A stretch of 64,000 nucleotides of DNA from Palsa-883 sp035486355 (GCA_035486355.1 DATHNE010000009.1:1-64000); one strand, 5' to 3'; shown: positions 15,684 through 24,836, counted from the first letter of the stretch. Numbers and translations: made by a program. The notes: generated from the letters alone by a model not told the origin.

Positions 15684-18010
15684 GCCGGCACGCGCGCCCT
15701 CAGCAAGGCCGTCAATATCCGACGCGGCGTGATCGGCAGCTCCGTCAGCTCCACTCCCGACGGCCGCAGCGCGTCATTCACCGCATTCGCGATCGCCGCA
15801 GGAGGCCCGATCGCGCCCCCCTCCCCGATCCCCTTCTGCCCGAACGTACTGATCGGCGACGGCGTCTCCATGTGATCGATGCGCGGCGCCGGCACCTCGG
15901 TCGCACCCGGCAACATGTAATCCGCCAACGTGCTCGCCAGCGGCTGCCCATACGCATTGTATGGCATCTCTTCATACAACGCCGTGCCGATGCCCTGCGC
16001 CGTGCCGCCAATCAGCTGGCCATCAACGATCATCGGATTCAACAGCACGCCGCCATCTTCCACGATCGCATAATCGACGACGCGCACCTCGCCGAGTTCC
16101 GTATCCACCTGCACCACGGCCGCATGCGCGGCATAGCTGAACGTTCCGGAGTCGCGCAGAGGCTTGTAACCCGAGGTCACCTCCAACCCACCGGGATTGA
16201 CCGACGCCGGCAGATCCTGTGGTCGCCGATACCAGGTACGTGCGACCTCCTCGATCGTCACCGAGCCCGTCGCCGAGGCCACCACACCATCGCCGACACG
16301 TACCGCGCTGACCTGCTCCTGCAACAGATGCGCGCCGATCGGCCCGATACGTTCCGCCAGCTCACGACACGCCGTCGCCACCGCACCACCCGCCATCACC
16401 GCGCAGCGCGAGCCCCAGGTGCCGGTGGAATACGGGGTAAACGCAGTATCGCCGTGCACCACCATGATCTTGTCGATCGCGATCCCCAGCACCTCATGCG
16501 CCACCTGCGCCAGCGTCGTCTCCAGCCCCTGCCCGTGGCTCTGAATGCCAACGCGCAGCTCGAGGCCGCCGTCGGGCGTAAGCCGCGCCACCGCCTGCTC
16601 GAACCCGGGAACCATCGGAATGCCCCAGCCGGCGTAGACCGACGTGCCATGCGCCGCCTGCTCGCAAAAGATCGCCATTCCGATTCCAGTTCGAATCGGT
16701 CCCGTCTCGCGCGCCTGCCGCGCGCGGATCGCTGGCACATCGATCACCTTCACCAAGCGGCGCAGGCATTCCGGATAATCGCCGCTGTCAAACAGCTTGT
16801 TCGTGATGTTGGTGAATGGCATCGCTTCGGGCGGAACCAGGTTGCGCATCCGTACCTCGTGCGGCTCCAGCCCCACCTCCCGCGCGATGGCATCCACAGT
16901 CAGCTCCATCGCGTAACAAACACCAGCGCGGGCCACGCCACGGAACGGCAGGATGGGAGGTTTGTTGGTCGCCGCCGACCAGGTGCGGCAGCGATACGCA
17001 TCCATCGTATACGGGCCCGGAAGAATGCTCGCGACCTGCGCCGCTTCCAGACACGCGGAAAACGGATAGCGCGAATAGGCCCCCGCATCGACGGTCGCCT
17101 CGGCTTCAAGTGCCAGCAATTTGCCATCACGCGCCGCGTACGCGGTGATCTCGTATTGGTGCTCACGACAATCCGCGTTGCCGGTCAACTGCTCGCGCCG
17201 ATCCTCAATCCAGCGCACCGGATGCCCAAGCTTGCGGGCCAGGAATCCGGCGCAGATTTCCTCCGCCAACAGGATCCCCTTGTAGCCGAAACCACCGCCA
17301 ACATCGGGCGCGACAACGCGCAGACGCCCTTGATCCAGCCCCAGGCATTCGGCCAGCCCGGTGCGCACGATGTGTGGTAACTGCGTCGAGCTATAGACCA
17401 GGAGTTGTTCCAGGCGGCGGTCCCAGACCGCGACGACACCACGGCCTTCCAGCGGCGACATGCATTGCCGGGCCGTACGAAACGATCGTCGCACCACGAT
17501 CGGTGCGCTGGCGCGGATGGCGGACAGATCGTCTTCGACTACGGTCTCCAGGAAGACATTGTCGCCCCAGTGCTCGTGCAGCAATGGCGCGCCCGGCTGC
17601 CGCGCCGCCAGCATATCGACGACCGCCGGCAGCTCCTCGAAATCGACCTCGATTGCCACCGCCAGGTCCTCAGCCTCGGCACGCGTCGGTGCGACGCACA
17701 CCGCGATCGGCTCCCCGACATGGCGCACCTTGTCATACGCCAGCACTGGCTGTTCCGAGGGCTTGAACCCGGGCAACCCGGACACGGCGATCATGGGTCG
17801 CACGTCAAGATCGGCCGCGACGAACACCTTGCCCTTGGCATGCTCCGGCACGCGGATGCCGCGAATCCGCGCATGAGCCAGCGGACTGCGCAGAAAAGCC
17901 AGGTCCCGCATGCCAGGCAGGCGGATGTCAGCAATGAACTCGCCGCGGCCGCGCAGATAGCGGTCGTCCTCCTTGCGCGGCACGCTCACACCGACGCCAC
18001 TGCCTGCCAT
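15680..18010 (-). CDS. Molybdopterin-binding large subunit, xanthine dehydrogenase / CoxL family
   Basis: 776-residue catalytic subunit carrying the Mo-pterin cofactor. The N-terminal KEDDRYLRGRGEFIADI segment is typical of this family. GGGFGYKG near residue 250, SHGQGLETTLAQVAHE near 500, and the base-providing Glu in GQKGIGEGGAIGPP near 725 are the cofactor and catalytic elements. The active-site loop reads PFRGVARAGVCYAME near 360. It has neither the Cys-containing AYRCSFR of true CO dehydrogenase nor the AYRGAGR of form II enzymes, so another aromatic, heterocyclic or aldehyde substrate is likely. The start is the ATG at 18010 with GAGGG upstream; a longer start at 18073 would extend across the possible operator. 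First gene of the operon. Confidence 0.9.
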   Translation of the reverse strand: MAGSGVGVSVPRKEDDRYLRGRGEFIADIRLPGMRDLAFLRSPLAHARIRGIRVPEHAKGKVFVAADLDVRPMIAVSGLPGFKPSEQPVLAYDKVRHVGEPIAVCVAPTRAEAEDLAVAIEVDFEELPAVVDMLAARQPGAPLLHEHWGDNVFLETVVEDDLSAIRASAPIVVRRSFRTARQCMSPLEGRGVVAVWDRRLEQLLVYSSTQLPHIVRTGLAECLGLDQGRLRVVAPDVGGGFGYKGILLAEEICAGFLARKLGHPVRWIEDRREQLTGNADCREHQYEITAYAARDGKLLALEAEATVDAGAYSRYPFSACLEAAQVASILPGPYTMDAYRCRTWSAATNKPPILPFRGVARAGVCYAMELTVDAIAREVGLEPHEVRMRNLVPPEAMPFTNITNKLFDSGDYPECLRRLVKVIDVPAIRARQARETGPIRTGIGMAIFCEQAAHGTSVYAGWGIPMVPGFEQAVARLTPDGGLELRVGIQSHGQGLETTLAQVAHEVLGIAIDKIMVVHGDTAFTPYSTGTWGSRCAVMAGGAVATACRELAERIGPIGAHLLQEQVSAVRVGDGVVASATGSVTIEEVARTWYRRPQDLPASVNPGGLEVTSGYKPLRDSGTFSYAAHAAVVQVDTELGEVRVVDYAIVEDGGVLLNPMIVDGQLIGGTAQGIGTALYEEMPYNAYGQPLASTLADYMLPGATEVPAPRIDHMETPSPISTFGQKGIGEGGAIGPPAAIANAVNDALRPSGVELTELPITPRRILTALLRARVPA

Positions 18011-18033
18011 GTCCGGTTTCCCTCGGCCCCAAA

Positions 18034-18055
18034 ATTGCACTGCCATGCTTGCAAT
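18034..18055. promoter_or_regulatory. Inverted repeat ATTGCA-N10-TGCAAT upstream of the Mo-hydroxylase operon
   Basis: Perfect 6-bp arms, ATTGCA at 18034-18039 and TGCAAT at 18050-18055, 23 nt upstream of the large-subunit start in the divergent intergenic region. It could be the operator for the leftward operon, separate from the palindrome at 18073. I see no second copy in the window, so the assignment is tentative. Confidence 0.35.
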
Positions 18056-18072
18056 GTGCGCGCCAGAGGGCA

Positions 18073-18092
18073 ATCGTCAGGACACTGACGAT
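18073..18092. promoter_or_regulatory. Palindromic site A: ATCGTCAG-N4-CTGACGAT
   Basis: Perfect palindrome with 8-bp core arms (10-bp arms if the flanking CA/TG at 18071-18094 is counted) and a GACA spacer. It lies 29 nt before the ATG of the amidohydrolase at 18122, between divergent transcription units. Near-identical sites occur at 23921 and 25467. Probable operator of a shared regulator, or less likely a 5' leader hairpin. Confidence 0.6.
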
Positions 18093-18121
18093 TGGCGCCA
18101 CCAAACGGCGGAGGGCAAGCG

Positions 18122-19384
18122 ATGGAACAGCAATTCGACATCCTGTTGCGCGGCGGACGCGTGATCGATCCTGCCACTGGCCGCGACGGCATGGCCGACG
18201 TTGCCATTCAGAGCAATCGCATCGCGGCGATTGGACCTAATATCCCCCCGGCCACCGCTGCGGAGGTGATCGATGTATCGGGTAAGCTGGTGATTGCCGG
18301 CATGATCGATACCCATGCGCATGTCTACCAATACGTGACGGGCCGCTTTGGCTTGCAGCCAGATCTGGTCGGCGTGCGGTCCGGGGTGACCACGATCGTG
18401 GATCAAGGCGGCCCGAGCTGCATGACGCTCGGCGGCTTCCGTCACTTCATTGCCGAGCCTGCCGCATCACGCGTGCTGTGCTTCATCTCCGCCTATCTGG
18501 TCGGCGGGCTGGAAGGCCATCTGTATCCCGAACTCTACGGGCCGGGGCAGCTCGATGTGCGCGCCACCGCCAAGGTGGCACGGGAGAATGCCGACATCGT
18601 GCGTGGCATCAAGGCGCATGCCGAAATCGGCGGTGCGTCGCGCTGGGGGCTGGAGGTGATCAAGCTCGGCAAGGAGATTTCGCGCCGCGCAGAGATCCCG
18701 CTCTACATCCATCTCGGCCAGCTCTGGCCGGTGAAGGACGGTGCCACCGTCGATGCCGACGAAGTGGTGCGCGCACTGATGCCGTTGATGGAACCAGGCG
18801 ACGTGCTGGCGCATCCGTTCACGCGTCATCCCGGCGGGTTCATTTCGGAGGAGACGGGCGAAGTGCATCCCGTGGTGTGGGCGGCGCTCGAACGTGGCGT
18901 AACCGTGGATGTTGGTCACGGCTCGCATTTCAGTTTCTCGATGGCGCGCAAGGTGATCGAGGCGGGGATCCGGCCGACCACGCTGGGCGCGGACATGCAT
19001 GGCTACAATGTGCGTGTGCCGGATGCGAAGGATGGAGCCGATCGCGCCGAGAATCCCTTCTTCGGCGTGGCGCCGTTCAATCTGACGCATGCCATGACTG
19101 AGCTGCTGACGCTGGGCGTCACATTGCCAGAGATCGTGGCGACGGTGACCAGCAATCCCGCGAAGATGCTTGCGATGGAGGATTCACTCGGCTCGCTGCA
19201 GGTCGGGCGCGAGGCGGACATCTCCGTGCTGGATGTGCGGAAGGGGCGTTTCGAGCTGAAGGACAACAGCGGGGAGGTCGTGGTCGCGGATGAATACATC
19301 TCGCCGGCGTTCGCGCTGAAGGCGGGGGCACGATACGACGCGGACAGCCCGTTGGTGCCGCCTGCGATGGCGTTGGCAGCGTAG
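18122..19384 (+). CDS. Amidohydrolase / deacetylase family metallohydrolase
   Basis: 420-residue member of the amidohydrolase superfamily (dihydroorotase/deacetylase-like). The first metal motif is GMIDTHAHVYQY near residue 62. A metal-bridging lysine candidate lies in VRGIKAHAEI near 172, with histidines in YIHLGQL (~198) and LAHPFTRHPGG (~235) and an Asp in TLGADMHGYN (~293). The C-terminal beta domain GREADISVLDVRKG is typical. GGAGGG lies 6 nt before the ATG at 18122. It reads away from the Mo-hydroxylase operon and is followed by a second amidohydrolase, suggesting a two-step deamination or ring-opening route. The substrate cannot be read from sequence. Confidence 0.85.
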   Translation: MEQQFDILLRGGRVIDPATGRDGMADVAIQSNRIAAIGPNIPPATAAEVIDVSGKLVIAGMIDTHAHVYQYVTGRFGLQPDLVGVRSGVTTIVDQGGPSCMTLGGFRHFIAEPAASRVLCFISAYLVGGLEGHLYPELYGPGQLDVRATAKVARENADIVRGIKAHAEIGGASRWGLEVIKLGKEISRRAEIPLYIHLGQLWPVKDGATVDADEVVRALMPLMEPGDVLAHPFTRHPGGFISEETGEVHPVVWAALERGVTVDVGHGSHFSFSMARKVIEAGIRPTTLGADMHGYNVRVPDAKDGADRAENPFFGVAPFNLTHAMTELLTLGVTLPEIVATVTSNPAKMLAMEDSLGSLQVGREADISVLDVRKGRFELKDNSGEVVVADEYISPAFALKAGARYDADSPLVPPAMALAA

Positions 19385-19394
19385 TTATGGACGT

Positions 19395-19520
19395 GTCGTC
19401 GTCCCCCCTGCCCTTGCGGGAGGGGGATAGGGGGAGGGGGAGACACCCCGTCGGCATTATCGTTTCGCCCCCTCCCCCCAGCCGTGATCCGCTTCGCGGC
19501 TCAAGCCCGCAAGCGGAGAG
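19395..19520. repeat. Dispersed GC palindromic repeat between the two amidohydrolases
   Basis: The intergenic segment consists of CCCTTGCGGGAGGGGGA-type palindromic units and a GATCCGCTTCGCGGC block ending in GCAAGCGGAG. It is related to the copies at 12276, 14330 and 62979. It also supplies the GGAGAGG that serves as the ribosome-binding site of the downstream gene. Confidence 0.6.
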
Positions 19521-19528
19521 GCAGTAGG

Positions 19529-21070
19529 ATGGTGGCCTCACTCATCTACGGCAGTGCGGTGATCACGCACGCAATCGATCGCCATACCTGGAATGAAATC
19601 GCCAACGGCGCGGTGTTGCAGGACGATGGCGTCATCACGGCGGTCGGTACCTTCAGCGAGCTTCGTCGCCAGCATCCCGATGTACCAGTGGTCGGCGATG
19701 GCAACGACGTCGTGCTGCCTGGCTTCATCAACGGCCATCATCATGTCGGCCTGACACCCGTGCAACTCGGTTCACCGGACATGCCGCTGGAGCTATGGTT
19801 CGTCACGCGCATGGTGATGCGCAATGTGAATCCCTATCTTGATACGCTGTACTCCGCGTTCGAGATGATTGCGTCCGGCGTCACCACTGTGCAGCACCTG
19901 CAGGGCTGGGCGCCCGGATCGCTGCCAGAGGTCGAGGCCCGTGCCAATGAGCTGATACGGGCCTACGAAGATGTGGGCATGCGGGTGTCATACAGCTTCG
20001 CCGTGCGCGATCAGAATCGGCTGGTGTACCAACGCGATGAAGATTTTCTCGCGAGCCTGCCAGCGGAGCTACGCGGCCCCACGCAGCGGTGGTACGCACG
20101 ACTGCAGGTGACTCTCGATGACTGCATGGATTTGTTCGAGCACTTGTATCATCGCCACCGGAACAAAAGTCGTGTGGGAATCCAGTTAGCACCGGCAAAT
20201 CTGCATTGGTGTTCGGATGAGGCACTGACCCGGCTGGCCGACGCGTCGCGGCAGTTCAACGTGCCCCTGCATATGCATCTGGTCGAAACCGCGTTTCAGA
20301 AGGAATACGCGCGACGCCGCGGGGGGGGCACGGCGCTGGAATACATCGATCGCTTCGGCTTGCTGGGTCCGCAGATGACGCTGGGACATGGTGTGTGGCT
20401 GAATGAGGCGGACATTGATCGTGTGGCCGAAACCGGCACCTGCATCTGCCACAACTGTTCCTCCAACTTCCGCCTGCGTTCGGGTGTGGCTGCGCTGAAC
20501 GTGTTCGAGGCCAAGGGTATCAACACCGCCATTGGCATTGATGAAGCCGGCATCAACGACGATCGCGACATGCTGCAGGAAATGCGGCTGGTGCTGCGCG
20601 CGCATCGCACGCCCGGGATGGCGGATGAGGACGTGCCAACGATCTCGCAGGTGTTCCGCATGGCCACGTCAGGCGGGGCAAAAACCACCGTATTCGGTGA
20701 ACGCCTCGGTGTGTTGGCGCCGGGCAACGCGGCCGATATGGTGCTGATCGACCGGCGGCAGATTGCTTGGCCCTATCTCGATCCGGAAACGAAGATACTG
20801 GACGCCGTCCTGCAACGCACGAAGCCGTCCGCGGTCCGCACGGTCGTGTGCGATGGCGAAGTCATCTATGCGGATGGCAAATTCACCAAGGTCGATCGTG
20901 AGGCCGCATTGCTGGCTTTGCACGCCGACCTGCAGAAAGCGTTGGCCGATGACGAAGTGGAGCGGCGCAATCTGTCAAAAGCGCTCTTGCCGCACGTGCG
21001 GGCGTTTTACGCGAATTACATGGACCCGGCCCGACACGAACCGTTCTATCGGCCGAGCTCGCGGGAGTGA
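19529..21070 (+). CDS. Amidohydrolase, chlorohydrolase / aminohydrolase (ATZ/TRZ-like) family
   Basis: 513-residue subtype-I metal-dependent deaminase-type hydrolase. Metal ligands are visible as GFINGHHHVGLTP (HxH, near residue 71), the His in LHMHLVETAFQ (~252), the His in TLGHGVWLNE (~288) and the Asp in IGIDEAGINDDRDM (~345). The beta-sandwich C-terminus GVLAPGNAADMVLIDRRQI is standard. It is longer than guanine or cytosine deaminase, with an added C-terminal helical segment. The ATG at 19529 has GGAGAGG upstream; an earlier in-frame start at 19484 lies inside the repeat. Likely a hydrolytic deaminase or dechlorinase of a nitrogen heterocycle; the exact reaction is unknown. Confidence 0.85.
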   Translation: MVASLIYGSAVITHAIDRHTWNEIANGAVLQDDGVITAVGTFSELRRQHPDVPVVGDGNDVVLPGFINGHHHVGLTPVQLGSPDMPLELWFVTRMVMRNVNPYLDTLYSAFEMIASGVTTVQHLQGWAPGSLPEVEARANELIRAYEDVGMRVSYSFAVRDQNRLVYQRDEDFLASLPAELRGPTQRWYARLQVTLDDCMDLFEHLYHRHRNKSRVGIQLAPANLHWCSDEALTRLADASRQFNVPLHMHLVETAFQKEYARRRGGGTALEYIDRFGLLGPQMTLGHGVWLNEADIDRVAETGTCICHNCSSNFRLRSGVAALNVFEAKGINTAIGIDEAGINDDRDMLQEMRLVLRAHRTPGMADEDVPTISQVFRMATSGGAKTTVFGERLGVLAPGNAADMVLIDRRQIAWPYLDPETKILDAVLQRTKPSAVRTVVCDGEVIYADGKFTKVDREAALLALHADLQKALADDEVERRNLSKALLPHVRAFYANYMDPARHEPFYRPSSRE

Positions 21071-21111
21071 CAGCATCGCGTCCCTGACCTCATGGGCCCG
21101 GAACGCGACTG

Positions 21112-21795
21112 TCATCCACGCATGCCGATCACCACTGGCTTTTTGGTGATGTCGATCTTGGCCTCGATCCATTCCACGAATTTCGCCGTCGGGTAACTGA
21201 TCAGGAAGTAGATCACTGCCACCATGGTGAAGATCTCGAAGTGCTTGTAGGTGGCGGAGGCAAGAAGCTGCCCGCTGAACATCAGATCGCGCATGGTGAT
21301 CACGGACACCAATGCGGAATCCTTGAAGATCGACACGAAGAAGTTGCCCAGGGATGGAATGATGATTCGGATCGCTTGCGGCAGGATAATTCGCCGCAGC
21401 AGCAACCCGCGCGACATTCCGATTGAGGATCCTGCTTCCCACTGTCCCTTCGGAATTGCCTGGATCCCCGAGCGGAACACCTCCGCCATATACGCCGCAT
21501 AGTTGAGGGTCAGCCCCAGCGCGGCGGAAATGAAGGGCGTTAGCACGATACCGGCATATGGCAGCACATAGTAGATGAAGAACAACTGCAGCAGTAGCGG
21601 CGTGCCACGAATGAACTGGATGTAGCATGCCGCCACGACTCGCAGCGGTGCGATACGTGAAATACGCGCGATGCCGGTGACCAATCCAAAAATCAGTGCC
21701 AGTCCGAAGGCCAACAGCGATACCGCTATCGTGAGCAGCGCACCGTGCAACAGCGACGGCAGGAACAAGATCATGTCGTCGATCGAGTAGTACAT
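21112..21795 (-). CDS. Polar amino-acid ABC transporter permease (HisM/GlnP type)
   Basis: 227-residue inner-membrane permease with five or six helices. The family motif occurs in the LYFIRGTPLLLQLFF-like stretch (YIQFIRGTPLLLQLFFIYY, near residue 60) and in the EAA loop EVFRSGIQAIPKGQWEAGSSIGMS near residue 105. It is the last gene of a minus-strand set ATPase, binding protein, permease. Only one permease is present, so a homodimer is expected. The 142-nt gap to the upstream binding-protein gene contains a degenerate copy of the palindrome discussed for 18073. Confidence 0.9.
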   Translation of the reverse strand: MYYSIDDMILFLPSLLHGALLTIAVSLLAFGLALIFGLVTGIARISRIAPLRVVAACYIQFIRGTPLLLQLFFIYYVLPYAGIVLTPFISAALGLTLNYAAYMAEVFRSGIQAIPKGQWEAGSSIGMSRGLLLRRIILPQAIRIIIPSLGNFFVSIFKDSALVSVITMRDLMFSGQLLASATYKHFEIFTMVAVIYFLISYPTAKFVEWIEAKIDITKKPVVIGMRG

Positions 21796-21937
21796 TGGTC
21801 CTGCCGTGCTGCTGCTGAGTCTATAGTGGGATGAGCGCTGATCGGCGTACCCACGCCGCTCTAGCTTTTTGTTTGATCGCGTGATTCAGACTTCTGACGA
21901 TGCCGCCTTCAGTCATCACGCTCTAAGCGAGCCGCGC

Positions 21938-22855
21938 CTAGTTATTGTAGCCGGTCAAGCCCCACTTCGTGAGAATCTCTTTCGACTTGCCATTGTACTC
22001 CATCCACATGAACGCGGAGGACACCGCCATGACCCACTGGACGTCGGCCTGACGGAAGGCATAGCTGCTGTAGCCAACGGGATTCTTGTAGGTGCGCGGC
22101 TCGTAGTCCGCGGGCATCTCGATCTTCCACTCGGGATGCTCCTTCATCAGTGCCGCGACAACTGGCTGATCGTACAGCGCCGCGTCAGTGCGACCGATCG
22201 CCAGTTCGGGAATGATCTGCGCCCAGTCCTTATAGCCTTGGAACTTGATGCCGGGGATGCCCTGCAGCCACTCCGCATAGTTGGTTCCGAGCAGCGTCCC
22301 CACGGTATAGCCCTTCAGATCGGCAAGCTGGTGAAAGTTGTGCGGATTGCCTTTCGGCACCACCAGCGCTTCCGCATAGTAGTAGTTCGGGAAGCAGAAA
22401 TTCACCACCTTCGAGCGGTTCTTCGTGTAGTGGATCGAGTCACCAACGATATCGAAACGCCCATCCAACAGCCCGGGGATCAACCCATCGAACGTCACTG
22501 TTTGCACGGTTATCTTGTCGATGTTCAGCATCTTGCAGGCCAGGTTGATGAACCCCGCATCGATGCCTGACCATTCGTTGGTCTTGGGATCCAAGAACGA
22601 GTACGGCCAGTCGTTCGAGGTCCCGACGACGAGCCCCTTCTTCTGGATCTTGGCCAACGAGTCATCGTCCGAATTGATCTTGATTAGCGAGAAATCAGGG
22701 AAATCCTTGTCGTTTACCGGCGGCGGCGCTATCGCAGCGCGTGCGGAACCGACGCTCGCGAGCAGCGCAGCGGCACTGCCAATCGCACCGCTGCGCATCA
22801 GGCCACGACGGCCTATCGGCAAGCCATTACTATCAAGAATCTGTTTGTCAGTCAC
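21938..22855 (-). CDS. ABC transporter substrate-binding protein, polar amino-acid type
   Basis: 305-residue periplasmic binding protein (SBP_bac_3 domain). A Tat-like leader with twin arginines (GRRGLMRSGAIGSAAALLAS) ends near AARA-type residues at about 40. The mature part has the DWPYSFLDPKTNEWSGIDAGFINLACKML block and RFDIVGDSIHYTKNRSKVVNF, both typical of HisJ/GlnH-like proteins. The start is GTG at 22855 with AGGAGG 9 nt upstream. It lies between its ATPase and permease genes. The ligand could be an amino acid or a guanidino or amidino compound, given the neighbours. Confidence 0.88.
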   Translation of the reverse strand: MTDKQILDSNGLPIGRRGLMRSGAIGSAAALLASVGSARAAIAPPPVNDKDFPDFSLIKINSDDDSLAKIQKKGLVVGTSNDWPYSFLDPKTNEWSGIDAGFINLACKMLNIDKITVQTVTFDGLIPGLLDGRFDIVGDSIHYTKNRSKVVNFCFPNYYYAEALVVPKGNPHNFHQLADLKGYTVGTLLGTNYAEWLQGIPGIKFQGYKDWAQIIPELAIGRTDAALYDQPVVAALMKEHPEWKIEMPADYEPRTYKNPVGYSSYAFRQADVQWVMAVSSAFMWMEYNGKSKEILTKWGLTGYNN

Positions 22856-22901
22856 GGTCTGTTGCCTCCTGGTATGATTGTCACGATATCGGCACGTATT
22901 C

Positions 22902-23735
22902 CTAGTTCACGGGCTCGGCACTACCGTTTCGATTTAGGATTGATTGTAGGAACTGTCGCGTCCGTGGGCTGCGCGGATTGGTGAAAACCATGGCCGGCGG
23001 CCCGTCCTCAACGATGTTGCCGTGGTCCATGAAGATGACGCGATCCGCAACTTCGCGGGCGAAGTCCATCTCGTGGGTCACCACGATCATAGTCATCCCC
23101 TCGCTCGCCAACTGCCGCATCACGCGCAGCACGTCACCGACCAGCTCCGGATCCAATGCCGAGGTCGCCTCGTCGAACAGCATCAGCTTGGGATTCATCC
23201 CCAGCGCGCGCGCGATCGCCACGCGCTGTTGTTGCCCGCCGCTGAGCTGGTGCGGATAGGAGCCCGACTTGTCAGCCAGACCCACTTTGGCCAGCAGCGC
23301 GAGCCCGCGCGCCCGCGCTTCGGCTGGCTTCTCCCGCAACACGTGCACCGGCGCTTCGATCACGTTACCCAGCGCCGTCAGATGCGGGAACAGGTTGAAC
23401 GCCTGGAACACCATGCCGATCTGGGCGCGGATCGCCTCCACCCGCCGTTCCGGATCCACCACCACCTTGCCGTTCACCTTGTAGCGATAGACCGGCTTGC
23501 CCTCGAAATGAATGGTGCCGTCGTCGATGCTCTCCAAATGGTTGACGCACCGCAGCAGCGTGGATTTCCCGGCACCCGACGGGCCAATGATGCAGACCAC
23601 CTCGCCGCGCGGCACCGACAGGGAGACATCGGTCAATACTTCGATGCGACCGAAGGATTTCCAGACGCGTTCCAGACGCACGATTGGCGTCGCGTCATCA
23701 GCCGAGATTGCAGCAGCCGCGGTCGTCACACCCAT
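22902..23735 (-). CDS. Polar amino-acid ABC transporter ATP-binding protein (GlnQ/HisP type)
   Basis: 277-residue ATPase of the HisP/GlnQ class. Walker A is GPSGAGKSTLLRC near residue 52, the Q loop is GMVFQAFNLFPHLT near 108, the ABC signature is LSGGQQQRVAIARAL near 165, and Walker B is LMLFDEATSALD near 187. The H loop THEMDFA follows. A start at the ATG at 23735 leaves about 20 extra residues before the usual VRLERVWKSFG. Longer in-frame readings to 24728 are antisense shadows of the epimerase. It heads the three-gene transporter operon and is divergent from the epimerase. Confidence 0.9.
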   Translation of the reverse strand: MGVTTAAAAISADDATPIVRLERVWKSFGRIEVLTDVSLSVPRGEVVCIIGPSGAGKSTLLRCVNHLESIDDGTIHFEGKPVYRYKVNGKVVVDPERRVEAIRAQIGMVFQAFNLFPHLTALGNVIEAPVHVLREKPAEARARGLALLAKVGLADKSGSYPHQLSGGQQQRVAIARALGMNPKLMLFDEATSALDPELVGDVLRVMRQLASEGMTMIVVTHEMDFAREVADRVIFMDHGNIVEDGPPAMVFTNPRSPRTRQFLQSILNRNGSAEPVN

Positions 23736-23920
23736 GCAGCGCCCTTCGATCGGCGGCCGATCCCCCGAACAGGTTGGCCCAACGATCACATAGCAAGGCA
23801 CGTACCATTCATTGCGGCGCACAATCGCCGTGCAACCGCACCCGCATGCCCGGTTTTGTAGCACGAGACGGATTGCCCGCCGCAAAATTCGCCATCGCCG
23901 GGACAACAGCGGTTGCCATG

Positions 23921-23940
23921 ATCGTCCGGATGCTGACGAT
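23921..23940. promoter_or_regulatory. Palindromic site B: ATCGTCCG-N4-CTGACGAT
   Basis: Same 8-4-8 layout as the site at 18073 with a single substitution in the left arm (ATCGTCCG). It ends exactly 29 nt before the ATG of the epimerase at 23970, the same distance as at 18122. It lies in the 234-bp interval that also carries the promoter of the leftward ABC operon. Confidence 0.55.
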
Positions 23941-23969
23941 GCAATCCGGTCTAGGAAGGACAATCGCCT

Positions 23970-24812
23970 ATGCGGATCGCGGTGACGGGTGGGCTTGGCC
24001 GCCTTGGGCAATATGTCGTGCGGGCGCTGGCCCCACACACACCACGGGTGGTGGATATTGCCACGCCAGCACATCCGCCTGCCGACTACCACCGCGCCGA
24101 CGTGCGTGAACTCGGCGCCCTGCGTGCCGCCCTGCAAGGGATCGAGGTGGTTGTACACCTGGGCGCGATCGATCGATCCTTCGCCACCGACGATGCAGCG
24201 ACTATGCAGGTCAACGCCATGGGCACCTGGAATCTGTTCGAAGCCGCGCGGCAGGTCGGCGTGCGTCGGGTGGTGCATTGTTCCAGCAGTTCCGCCACCG
24301 GGCTGGATGTCAGCAATCCCGGCATGCCGCCGCTGTATCTCCCGATCGACGAGGCGCATCCCGCGCGCGCCACCGACGCCTATGGGCTCAGCAAGCTCTG
24401 CGGTGAACGGATCGCCGAGGCGTTTGCACGGCGGGGCTTGGAAGTGATCGTGATCCGGCCGGTCTTCGTCGCCTTTCCTGAGATGGCGGATTTCATGGCC
24501 GGCAAATCGGGACCAGAAGGACGCGCCGAGCCGATGCCCTATCTGCGCGCCTATGTCGGGCCAGAAGACTGCGCGCGTGGTTTCGCCGCCGCGGTTAAGG
24601 CCGATTACACCGGGTTCGAACTGTTCTTCCTCGCTGCCGAGGATTGCTTTGCAACCGAGCCGACTGTGGCACGGATGGAGGCGTTGTACCGGGTGAGCAT
24701 TCCAGTGCGCGACCCGATCCTGTATCAACGATCGCCGCGCGCCTCACCGATCAGCACGGCAGCAGCACGCGCACGGCTGGGCTGGACGCCGACGACGCAG
24801 TGGCTAGCCTAA
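23970..24812 (+). CDS. NAD-dependent epimerase/dehydratase family protein
   Basis: 280-residue extended SDR. The NAD(P)-binding motif is TGGLGRLGQYV near residue 6, the conserved VVHLGAIDR is near 60, and the catalytic serine is in HCSSSSATG near 108. The active-site tyrosine and lysine are in DAYGLSKLCGE near 140 (YxxxK intact). The substrate-binding Arg-Pro stretch VIRPVFVAF follows. It is the first gene rightward of palindromic site B and is followed 24 nt later by a DUF1989 gene, so the two are probably one unit. Substrate unknown; sugar-nucleotide genes are absent, so a small-molecule role is more likely. Confidence 0.87.
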   Translation: MRIAVTGGLGRLGQYVVRALAPHTPRVVDIATPAHPPADYHRADVRELGALRAALQGIEVVVHLGAIDRSFATDDAATMQVNAMGTWNLFEAARQVGVRRVVHCSSSSATGLDVSNPGMPPLYLPIDEAHPARATDAYGLSKLCGERIAEAFARRGLEVIVIRPVFVAFPEMADFMAGKSGPEGRAEPMPYLRAYVGPEDCARGFAAAVKADYTGFELFFLAAEDCFATEPTVARMEALYRVSIPVRDPILYQRSPRASPISTAAARARLGWTPTTQWLA

Positions 24813-24836
24813 GGCAAACTGGCAGGAGGCATCGTC

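Noticed and set aside
15668..17380. 570-residue plus-strand ORF opposite the Mo-hydroxylase large subunit
   Set aside because: Antisense shadow; no start context and no family resemblance.
22902..24728. 608-residue reading of the GlnQ-like ATPase extending leftward over the epimerase
   Set aside because: Residues before the ATG at 23735 are antisense to the epimerase gene and do not resemble any ABC ATPase N-terminus.
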